NCBI GenBank assembly: GCA_009885525.1
Contig: VFKN01000064.1
Span: forward strand, 1-32,093
Direction of reading: 5' to 3'
Length of the DNA: 32,093 bases
From: Anaerolineaceae bacterium
Lineage (GTDB): Bacteria > Chloroflexota > Anaerolineae > Anaerolineales > Villigracilaceae
Shown here piece by piece: positions 9,078-15,187 of this stretch (positions are counted from its first letter, which is position 1; each line of letters starts with the position of its first letter). A program made the translations under genes and the position numbers. The notes beneath the pieces are model-generated. The model was not told where the DNA came from and ran no database searches. It saw nothing but the letters and a program-made list of their open reading frames with translations.

Positions 9078-10133
9078 TTAATCCAATTCTAGCATAATCA
9101 GGTCATCTGGGTCATCGCTTTTTCGTAATTCTTGCGATTTTGAAATGTCTGATGAAACCGATGGTGAAACGGGAACTGCCGAGTCAGAAGCCGGCGCTGC
9201 CGGTTCTGCAACAAAACGAGGCGCGCGTGCGCTGCTCGCGTTGCTCGGAATCGGCAGCGGATGTTCAAAGAAATCCTGCCCGAGTTCAAGGAACACAACC
9301 GCTACCCCTGAAAAAAGTGTCGTTAATCCAAACCCGATCTCAGCCTCAGCGGATAAAGGCATTCGCAGCCACATGGTAAGTAAAATTTGTAAAATCGCCA
9401 ATGCCAGCGCGCCACCAAGAGCAATGATCATCCCCGAACGCGGACGGTGATATTGCGCCCAGTCTTTCTCGCTCAGCATCCCAACCGACCAGCCGACCAA
9501 TGCCCAGCTGCCAATTTGCAACAGGCAATAAAGCAGGTATGTTGAATCAGGCGCGAGTGGAACGAACAACAAGCGGATCGCTTCAAGCGAGCCCGCCTGC
9601 GCAAAACGTTCCGGCAGACGATTCAAGATCGGCAGCACACCATATAGATTAATCCAATCGGGCTTCAACCCCGCCATGCCCGCGACCAACAACCCCCACA
9701 ATGCGCCCAGCGCGCCCATCAATGCGCCGCCCACGGGTCCCCACCACAACCCGCCCAGCAAAGGAATCGTCCACGCCAGATAGATCGAACCCAGCAATGG
9801 AGAAGCCAGCGTGAATAATGTTCCGCCTAAATTATTAATAAAAACATGCTGACCAATAATTGCGATTGCAAGAAAAAGAACAGCCAGATAAAGTGAAACG
9901 CCAAAGAGCGGATACGATGCCGCTGCGACCGCCGCGAAATAGCCCGCCACCGGCGATGCCAATGTAAGCAAAAATACTGCGCCCGCGATGACCACATCCC
10001 AATATAGCGGATAGACCGGTACGACTCGCATCAATCCGTAAAGCAGCGCCGATAAACCAGCGCCAGCCAGAGCTCGCTCCACGAATGCCAAATTGCGGCG
10101 GGTTAAACTATGTAAGGGATAAAGAATTTTCAT
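9078..10133 (-). CDS. Polytopic membrane protein, unknown function
   Basis: This 351-residue protein has about eight to ten hydrophobic helices between residues 20 and 290, many with Gly/Ala/Leu-rich faces, then a hydrophilic tail of about 60 residues rich in Ser, Pro and Ala ending in acidic residues (DDPDDLIMLELD). I recognise no catalytic motif. Its size, helix content and Gly-rich central segment (GGLWWGPVGGALMGALGALW) are compatible with a transporter or a membrane anchor. It sits between the Ycf46-like ATPase gene (57 bp upstream) and the Ig-like protein gene (6 bp downstream), so it may form a complex with one or both. A palindromic repeat (10142-10187) occupies the gap right before its start codon. 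Confidence 0.75.
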   Translation of the reverse strand: MKILYPLHSLTRRNLAFVERALAGAGLSALLYGLMRVVPVYPLYWDVVIAGAVFLLTLASPVAGYFAAVAAASYPLFGVSLYLAVLFLAIAIIGQHVFINNLGGTLFTLASPLLGSIYLAWTIPLLGGLWWGPVGGALMGALGALWGLLVAGMAGLKPDWINLYGVLPILNRLPERFAQAGSLEAIRLLFVPLAPDSTYLLYCLLQIGSWALVGWSVGMLSEKDWAQYHRPRSGMIIALGGALALAILQILLTMWLRMPLSAEAEIGFGLTTLFSGVAVVFLELGQDFFEHPLPIPSNASSARAPRFVAEPAAPASDSAVPVSPSVSSDISKSQELRKSDDPDDLIMLELD

Positions 10134-10141
10134 AATTCTCT

Positions 10142-10187
10142 GTAACGCGACATTTATGTCGCACTTGCGAGATAAATCTCGCGCTAC
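10142..10187. repeat. Palindromic repeat, family R2 (double hairpin), copy 1
   Basis: Two adjacent hairpins, gcgacat/atgtcgc (loop tt) and gcgagat/atctcgc (loop aa), are enclosed by gtaacgcga at the left and its one-mismatch complement tcgcgctac at the right. The left half is the same as positions 21849-21869 read on the other strand. It sits between the AAA ATPase and membrane-protein genes, 8 bp from the latter's start codon. Confidence 0.85.
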
Positions 10188-10190
10188 ATT

Positions 10191-11768
10191 TTACAATTCC
10201 ATTTGGCGCAAGCCGGGTGTGTATTGTACCAACGGATTTCCATTTACCGGCGAAGCGGGTCTGGCATGAGTCCGCGCCCAGGTGCGCAAGGCGGTGATAC
10301 GTGTCTCCATCGTTTGCGCGAGCGGAATTGTATGCTTAAGCGCATTGACAATATCTTCATTGGTCAGCTCGCGGTCGGTCTCAAAGGCATCATACAACGC
10401 GGAGATGACTGCCTGCTCGATCTCTGCGCCGGAGAAATTCTCGCTCAAGCGCGCTAAATTTTCCAGATCAAATTTTTTTGGATCGCGTCCGCGCTTGGTA
10501 ATGTGGATGGAGAAAATATCGCGGCGCTCGGTAATATTGGGCAGGTCGATAAAAAAGATTTCATCGAAGCGGCCTTTGCGCAGCGCTTCGGGCGGCAAAA
10601 TGCTGATGTCATTTGCGGTGGCAACGACAAACACCGGCGCAGTTTTTTCCTGCATCCAGGTGAGCAGACTTCCAAAGACGCGCGCGGTTGTGCCTGCATC
10701 TGAAAGATGCGAACTGGCAACGCCAGCCAAACCTTTTTCCAATTCATCCAGCCACAACAAACATGGCGAAACAGATTCGGCAAGTTGTAACGCGGTGCGC
10801 ATATTTTGCTCGGACGAGCCGACCAATCCGCTAAAAAGACTGCCGAGGTCGAGGCGCAAAAGCGGCAAGCGCCATTGGCTGCTGATGGCTTTTGCGATCA
10901 AACTTTTTCCCGCGCCTTGCACGCCCAATAAAAGCAATCCTTTTGGCTCAGGCAAACCGAACTGGCGCGCGCGTTCACTGAAAGCGAGCGAGCGTTTTGC
11001 AAGCCATTCTTTGAGCAGATTCATCCCGCCGACAAATTCCATATCTTCGGAGGCTTCAAAATATTCGAGGATCTGCGAGCGGCGGATGATCTGTTTCTTT
11101 TCGGCGATGATGACATCCACATCGAGCGAACGCGTCATCACCAGGGATTTGGCAAAAACATTTTCCGCTTCGGTGCAGGTTAATCCCTGCGCGGCGTATA
11201 AAACTTTTTCCTGCATTTCGGGAATCAACTCGACTTGCATGCCGCTCACTTCGCGCGCGGAGCGGATCACGCGCTCCAGTGATTGCGCCATCTCATCGAG
11301 AGTCGGCAGCGCATAATCGAGCACGATAATATCTTTTTCCAATTCAGGCGGAAAATGCAGCAGCGGCGAAAGGATGATCAACGTCTTGCGGCTTTCTTTC
11401 AAGTGACTGGTGATGTCGCGCAAACGGCGCACGACCACAGGTTGATCTTGCAAAGGATGACGGTCATCCAAAAACGGATGAAAATCCTTCAGCACGAAAA
11501 TCGCGGATTCTTGCGACGCGGCGATCGCATCCAGCGCGCGCAGGGGCGAGCACGTGGACGGGTCGGGCGATACACCTTCATATCCATCCAGCGAACGAAT
11601 ACCCGATGTGATCGTCCAGCCGTAAAGTTTCTTGCGCAGCTGTCCCGCCACCTGACGCAGCGTTTGCTCAATGCGCCGTTCTTCCCATGAGACAATATAT
11701 AAAATGGGGTACTTGGCGCGGATGAGGATGTTCAGTTCTTCGTCGCGGGCGGGATGGTTGACATTCAT
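10191..11768 (-). CDS. Ycf46-like AAA ATPase
   Basis: From the ATG at 11768 this is a 525-residue protein, close to the size of cyanobacterial and plastid Ycf46 (about 500). The N-terminal region (LNILIRAKYPILYIVSWEE) has the Ycf46-like opening. The AAA core has Walker A GVQGAGKS (282-289), Walker B LLWLDE (337-342), the second region of homology ATANDISILPPEALRKGRFDE (split around 383-403) with a candidate arginine finger, and a C-terminal helical lid (SGAEIEQAV). The reading frame stays open to 11921, but the upstream part lies in a repeat-flanked region and the ATG at 11768 begins the conserved sequence, so I chose it. Cyanobacterial Ycf46 is implicated in photosynthesis regulation; here the role is unknown. 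It leads a probable operon with a membrane protein and an Ig-like protein. Confidence 0.87.
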   Translation of the reverse strand: MNVNHPARDEELNILIRAKYPILYIVSWEERRIEQTLRQVAGQLRKKLYGWTITSGIRSLDGYEGVSPDPSTCSPLRALDAIAASQESAIFVLKDFHPFLDDRHPLQDQPVVVRRLRDITSHLKESRKTLIILSPLLHFPPELEKDIIVLDYALPTLDEMAQSLERVIRSAREVSGMQVELIPEMQEKVLYAAQGLTCTEAENVFAKSLVMTRSLDVDVIIAEKKQIIRRSQILEYFEASEDMEFVGGMNLLKEWLAKRSLAFSERARQFGLPEPKGLLLLGVQGAGKSLIAKAISSQWRLPLLRLDLGSLFSGLVGSSEQNMRTALQLAESVSPCLLWLDELEKGLAGVASSHLSDAGTTARVFGSLLTWMQEKTAPVFVVATANDISILPPEALRKGRFDEIFFIDLPNITERRDIFSIHITKRGRDPKKFDLENLARLSENFSGAEIEQAVISALYDAFETDRELTNEDIVNALKHTIPLAQTMETRITALRTWARTHARPASPVNGNPLVQYTPGLRQMEL

Positions 11769-12073
11769 ATTCTGACTATAGCATAAGGGGGAGTCAACGT
11801 CAATTACATATGGAAACAGCAATTCCAAACCTGAAATCTTTTGCCACCGATTTACACGGATTTTCATGGCTTGTGTATTCATCAGGAAATGGTTGAACAA
11901 AAGCCTTTGCCACGGAGCCACTGAGACACGGAGTTTTACCTTTGTTTTTCTCAGCGCCTCTATGCCTCAGTGGCTCAAAAAATGTACAACCTATCTCTGA
12001 CCAATACAAATTGGTCATGGATTGGGATTAAAAAAATCCGTGTGATCGGTGAAATCCGTGGCTGGCTTCATTT
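11769..12073. repeat. Gene-free region: nested inverted repeats
   Basis: No coding gene is supported here. Phrases of the type caccgatttacacggatttt (about 11847-11866) and aaaatccgtgtgatcggtg (about 12032-12050) are inverted copies of one repeat. Inside them gagccactgag (11915-11925) pairs perfectly with ctcagtggctc (11966-11976), and the hairpin tgaccaat/attggtca occupies 11998-12017. The 'cacggagNcactgagacacggag' style is a widespread bacterial interspersed repeat type. The divergent promoters for the AAA operon may also be here, but none stands out. Confidence 0.6.
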
Positions 12074-12139
12074 GTTTTAGGCTTTGTCCTCAGATTTGGA
12101 ATTGCTGATTCAAGGTTGAATGCATAAAAATAAAGTCTC
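12074..12139 (+). repeat. 66-bp direct repeat, upstream copy
   Basis: It matches 12220-12285 with three substitutions in 66 bp. It includes the same TTGCTG/TAAAAA promoter-like boxes, so it is an extra copy of the sequence that precedes the riboswitch. The two copies flank the R1 palindromic element. Confidence 0.9.
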
Positions 12140-12217
12140 ATTAACCTATGCTCCAGCCGCCGTCCTCGGCGGCGTTTTGTGAGGAAACCCTGCGCCGGGG
12201 ACGGCGCAAGGAGCAAC
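12140..12217. repeat. 78-bp palindromic repeat, family R1, copy B
   Basis: Copy of the element at window start 1-78, with about three differences and identical hairpin design. It lies between the two 66-bp direct repeats, as if an insertion was accompanied by a long duplication, or recombination arose between two existing copies. Confidence 0.9.
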
Positions 12218-12219
12218 AG

Positions 12220-12285
12220 GTTTTAGGCTTTGTCCTCAGATTTGGAATTGCTGATTCAAAATTGAACGCATAAAAATAAAGTCTC
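12220..12285 (+). repeat. 66-bp direct repeat, downstream copy (carries promoter)
   Basis: Second copy of the repeat at 12074-12139. It ends four bases before the left strand of the riboswitch P1 helix and contains the putative promoter described at 12248-12276. Confidence 0.9.
12248..12276 (+). promoter_or_regulatory. Putative promoter of the btuF leader
   Basis: TTGCTG (12248-12253), a 17-nt spacer and TAAAAA (12271-12276) would start transcription at about 12283, a few bases before the P1 stem of the riboswitch. The spacing is ideal but both boxes are imperfect, so this is a moderate call. Confidence 0.45.
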
Positions 12286-12288
12286 TCG

Positions 12289-12480
12289 GTGGTAAAATAA
12301 AATCATAAATAACGATCAGCAAGCGGCGAAGTTGGTGTAACTCCAACACTGTCGCGCAACTGTGATGTTAGTCAACAAGTCAAATCGTCATGAGTCAAAT
12401 AGTCGAAAGACTACAAGACAAAATGACCAATGACTAAATGACTGGCAAAGTCAGGTCGCCCGCTCTGGTCGGTTTACCAC
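12289..12480 (+). promoter_or_regulatory. Cobalamin (B12) riboswitch aptamer
   Basis: The conserved core is clear: gttggtgtaactccaac at about 12331-12347, the B12 box gcgcaactgtgat (12354-12366), and agtcaggtcgcccgc (12449-12463). The closing P1 helix is gtggtaaa (12289-12296) with tttaccac (12473-12480), a perfect eight-pair match that fixes the ends. The variable arm between core and gtcagg is long and includes the hairpin tagtc-gaaa-gacta at 12400-12413 with a GNRA loop. The riboswitch directly precedes btuF and btuC, so adenosylcobalamin would repress its own uptake. The family is well established; the binding of this copy is inferred. Confidence 0.92.
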
Positions 12481-12490
12481 ACTCTCGCGC

Positions 12491-12558
12491 AAAGGAGGTG
12501 GATGACGGCTTGCACGGATTGCCTCTCCATCCTCCCCAGTCACCCGGCTGGGGATTTT
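12491..12558 (+). promoter_or_regulatory. Riboswitch expression platform: SD-masking hairpin and terminator-like hairpin
   Basis: A near-perfect Shine-Dalgarno aaaggaggtg (12491-12500) is followed at once by an ATG at 12501. GGAGGTGGA (12494-12502) can pair with TCCAtCCTCC (12526-12535, one bulge). The hairpin ccccag/ctgggg (12534-12553) followed by atttt is a candidate weak terminator, and its stem overlaps the first helix by two bases, so the two could be alternative structures. The real btuF start has its own ribosome-binding site far downstream. Confidence 0.5.
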
Positions 12559-12575
12559 GATTCGCCACTCGTCAT

Positions 12576-12667
12576 CGTCATTGCGAGGGCGCACTTGTTC
12601 TTGCCCGAAGCAATCCCTACGCTAGTAAGAGATTGCTTCGTCGCAGCGAACGCTTCTCGCAATGACG
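12576..12667. repeat. MITE-like palindromic repeat, family R3 (cgtcattgcgag ends)
   Basis: Ends cgtcattgcgag (12576-12587) and ctcgcaatgacg (12656-12667) are perfect 12-bp inverted repeats. Inside, cgaagcaatc pairs with gattgcttcg. This is a common bacterial interspersed palindrome type. It sits between the riboswitch and the btuF start codon and lengthens the leader by about 92 nt. Confidence 0.85.
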
Positions 12668-12689
12668 AAATAAATATTTGGAGAATAAT

Positions 12690-13670
12690 ATGTTTCGTAA
12701 AACTTTCTTTTTAACCATCATCCTCACGCTGTTTCTTGCCGCGTGCGCGCCCGCATCTGTTCCGACAGAAGCGCCCATAATTCCAACAGAAGTACTCGCG
12801 ACGGCGAATCCAACCGAGGCTGCGGTTGCTGCGGATTCTTCGATCCAGTTGACAGACGGACTCGGACGTGAAGTTAAACTCGACGCACCCGCGCAAAAGA
12901 TCATCTCCATCGCGCCATCGAATACCGAAATTTTATTTGCCATTGGCGCGGGCGATCAAGTTGTCGGGCGCGATAATTTATCCGATTATCCCGAAGCCGC
13001 GAAAAAAGCGACCGATATCGGCTCTGTCTATGAAGCCTTGAACACCGAGTTGATCGTTTCACTAAAGCCCGATCTAATCCTCGCCGCCGAAGTCAACACA
13101 CCCGAACAGGTGAAGACGCTCGAAGATTTGGGATTGACCGTGTATTACCTGAAAAATCCCACGACGCTCGAAGGCTTGTACGATAATTTAAATATCGTCG
13201 CGCAATTAACCGGACGCGAAAAAGAATCTGCCGCGCTAATTGAATCACTCAAGGCGCGCGTCGCCGCCGTGGATGAAAAGATCGCGCCGCTTAGCTCGCG
13301 CATGAATGTCTTTTATGAATTGGATGCGACCGACCCCGCCAAGCCTTATACCGCTGGCAAAGGCACATTCATCACTTTGCTAATCGAACGCGCCGGCGGA
13401 TATAACATCGCCGCCGATATTGATGGTTATCCCCAAATGAGTCTGGAGCAAATCGTCGCCGCCGATCCGGCCTTCATCATCCTCGGTGACTCTGCATACG
13501 GCGTCACACCCGAATCCATTGCGTCCCGCCCCGGCTGGGAGAATCTCAGCGCCGTAAAAAATAATCAGATATTCCCCTTCGACGATAATTTGCTCAGCCG
13601 CCCCGGTCCGCGCATGGTGGATGGTTTGGAAGCGCTCGCCAAGCTGCTGCGCCCGGAGTTGTTTAAGTAA
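12690..13670 (+). CDS. btuF: Cobalamin-binding lipoprotein of ABC importer, BtuF-like
   Basis: From the ATG at 12690 (GGAG 12680-12683, seven bases upstream) this is a 326-residue class III (helical-backbone) substrate-binding protein. It opens with a lipoprotein signal peptide: hydrophobic residues 6-16 and the lipobox LAAC with Cys19. A Thr/Pro/Ala/Glu-rich linker (about 20-50) follows. The family features VKLDAPAQKIISIAPSNTEI and GSVYEALNTELIVSLKPDLIL are visible. It delivers cobalamin to BtuC. An open frame also begins four codons earlier at a TTG, but that start has no good ribosome-binding site. The B12 riboswitch upstream supports cobalamin over iron-siderophore as ligand. The gene is followed by a repeat and btuC. 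Confidence 0.88.
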   Translation: MFRKTFFLTIILTLFLAACAPASVPTEAPIIPTEVLATANPTEAAVAADSSIQLTDGLGREVKLDAPAQKIISIAPSNTEILFAIGAGDQVVGRDNLSDYPEAAKKATDIGSVYEALNTELIVSLKPDLILAAEVNTPEQVKTLEDLGLTVYYLKNPTTLEGLYDNLNIVAQLTGREKESAALIESLKARVAAVDEKIAPLSSRMNVFYELDATDPAKPYTAGKGTFITLLIERAGGYNIAADIDGYPQMSLEQIVAADPAFIILGDSAYGVTPESIASRPGWENLSAVKNNQIFPFDDNLLSRPGPRMVDGLEALAKLLRPELFK

Positions 13671-13675
13671 AAATG

Positions 13676-13741
13676 TAGACACGGAAACAGGTAAACAAGT
13701 AGACAGATTGTCCGTGTTTACTTGTTTACCTGTCTACCTAC
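13676..13741. repeat. Inverted array of 8-bp units, family R4, copy 1
   Basis: About four left-arm units of the form (g)gtaRaca are followed by a short spacer and three right-arm units such as tgtttact and tgtctacc. The arms can fold into a hairpin: ggtaaacaagtagac pairs with gtttacttgtttacc apart from one position. It occupies the gap between btuF and btuC. The same units form the larger array at 31030-31136. Confidence 0.8.
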
Positions 13742-13743
13742 TC

Positions 13744-14739
13744 ATGCCGCGCCCCTATTTTTTCTCCCTCCTTTTTCTTCTCATCGCCTTGCTGCTCAGC
13801 CTCGCGATCGGCTCTGTTTTCATTCCGCTGGGAGAATTGTGGCGCGTGTTGATCGGCACAACGCACAACGAAATTTTCCGCACCATTCTATGGGATATTC
13901 GTTTACCGCGCACAATTTTAATTGCGCTGGTTGGCTCCGCGCTCGCGGGCAGCGGCGCCGCATATCAGGGTTTGTTTCGCAACCCGCTCGCCGACCCATA
14001 TTTGATCGGCGTCGCATCCGGCGCGGGGTTGGGCGCGGTGCTGGCGATGACTTCGCAGCGCGAATATACAACATTGGGCTTGATGATGATTCCGCTCGCG
14101 GCTTTTATCGCCAGCCTGTTGACGGTTTACCTCGTCTATATTTTCGCCCACGTAGGCGCGACCGTTCCAACCACCAATTTGATTCTCGCGGGCGTAGCGG
14201 TTTCCTCCTTCGCATCTTCGCTGACCTCCTTCCTGATGCTGCGTTCCACCGGTGAAATGCGCCGCGCCATTGGCTGGCTGCTTGGCGGCGTGAGTCTCAT
14301 CGGCTGGAGTTATACGCTCGCGTTAATTCCGTATCTCGCAGTTGGACTCACTATTTTAGTTGTAAACGGATATGCATTAAATCTTTTGCAATTCGGCGAT
14401 GACCAGGCTCTTCAAATGGGATTGAACGTTCGCCGCGTAAAATTTATCATCATCGTCGCCGCATCGCTTGTGACAGCGGCGGCGGTTTCGTTCGCGGGCA
14501 TTATCGGCTTTATCGGTTTGATCGTTCCCCACATTGTCCGCATGTGGTGGGGCATGGATTATCGCCGTATCATTCCGCTGAGCATCATCGGCGGCGCAAG
14601 TGCGTTATTATTGGCGGATGTATTATCGCGGATCGTCCTCGCGCCGCAGGAGTTACCCGTGGGCATCGTCACTGCGCTGGCAGGCGCGCCGTTCTTTTTA
14701 TGGGTGCTGCGCAAAGCAAAGAATCAAGGAACCTGGTGA
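13744..14739 (+). CDS. btuC: Cobalamin ABC transporter permease, BtuC-like (FecCD family)
   Basis: This 331-residue permease has about nine to ten membrane helices. FecCD family signatures are present: RLPRTILIALVGSALAGSGA near residue 60, GLFRNPLADPYLIGVASGAG, and the coupling segment GIIGFIGLIVPHIVR. It forms the membrane channel with BtuD. The open frame extends upstream into btuF, but those residues are encoded by the R4 repeat array, and the ATG at 13744 begins the first membrane helix, so I chose it. No strong Shine-Dalgarno is visible before it, which suggests that the repeat has replaced or displaced the original site. It sits 73 bp after btuF and is likely on the same riboswitch-controlled transcript. 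Confidence 0.9.
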   Translation: MPRPYFFSLLFLLIALLLSLAIGSVFIPLGELWRVLIGTTHNEIFRTILWDIRLPRTILIALVGSALAGSGAAYQGLFRNPLADPYLIGVASGAGLGAVLAMTSQREYTTLGLMMIPLAAFIASLLTVYLVYIFAHVGATVPTTNLILAGVAVSSFASSLTSFLMLRSTGEMRRAIGWLLGGVSLIGWSYTLALIPYLAVGLTILVVNGYALNLLQFGDDQALQMGLNVRRVKFIIIVAASLVTAAAVSFAGIIGFIGLIVPHIVRMWWGMDYRRIIPLSIIGGASALLLADVLSRIVLAPQELPVGIVTALAGAPFFLWVLRKAKNQGTW

Positions 14740-15187
14740 ACTGACGACTCATTAACTCACGTTACGCAGTTTGTAATCCCGAAGGCGTTGTGTTGAGCCT
14801 GTCGAAACAGATGATAGGATTATAGAATAATGGCATACAGATATCCAAATCCCGAAGGGATGACATGATTGTTTGGAAAACATATGACACCCCTTCGGGG
14901 TTTCCATACCAATCTTGTATAAATCTATAATCATTAGACGTTATCGGAAATAACTCCGAAGGAGTGAAATGATTATAGAAAGAAAGCAAAATTAAATTTA
15001 ACCCCGAAGGGGTGGCATTGTTTTGAGCACAAACCATGCCATCCCTTCGGGATTGAAAACAGCTTGAAGTAGAAGAGTTAATCTTTGCTGGCTAATTTCC
15101 GATAACGTCTATTCCACTCCTTCGGAGTTGCCTCTGCATAAAGTAATTCATTAATTTGTTCACTCACTGAATCGCAAAAGGTGTCTT
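14740..15187. repeat. Gene-free array of small (c)tccgaagga(g)-type palindromes
   Basis: No gene is supported. Seven short palindromes with a gaa or ttc centre appear at about 14773-14783 (degenerate), 14850-14860, 14889-14901, 14953-14965, 15001-15013, 15041-15053 and 15116-15128, for example accccgaaggggt and actccttcggagt. Adjacent phrases such as gaaatgattatag and ggcattgttttgag recur. A ttgagcctgtcgaaac motif lies at about 14792-14807. All six frames across the array give low-complexity 'PEG/PSG' peptides that I do not accept as genes. The ppc ribosome-binding site AAAGGTG lies just before 15188. Confidence 0.8.
14936..15110. repeat. TIR-bounded MITE-like element containing a 77-bp repeat
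   Basis: Perfect 16-bp terminal inverted repeats, agacgttatcggaaat (14936-14951) and atttccgataacgtct (15095-15110), enclose 143 bp. The right end, 15037-15113, is identical in inverted orientation to 31986-32062 over 77 bp. No transposase is encoded, so if mobile it would depend on an enzyme elsewhere. Confidence 0.8.

Noticed and set aside
10282..11316. 344-codon open frame on the plus strand opposite the AAA ATPase gene
   Set aside because: It is rich in Ser, Arg and Lys with no recognisable domain, and mirrors the conserved AAA core on the other strand.
12502..12714. Open frame after the strong Shine-Dalgarno in the riboswitch leader
   Set aside because: It runs through the terminator-like hairpin and the R3 palindrome into btuF out of frame; no conserved protein. 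A short leader peptide remains possible.
13621..13743. N-terminal extension of BtuC
   Set aside because: It overlaps btuF and is coded in part by the R4 repeat; the conserved permease starts at the ATG at 13744.
14762..15037. Possible small protein with PSG/PEG motifs between btuC and ppc
   Set aside because: The motifs are translations of the palindrome array, and similar peptides appear in other frames.
14848..15128. CRISPR array
   Set aside because: The repeats are palindromes of about 13 bp in changing versions with irregular spacing, unlike 24-37 bp CRISPR repeats.
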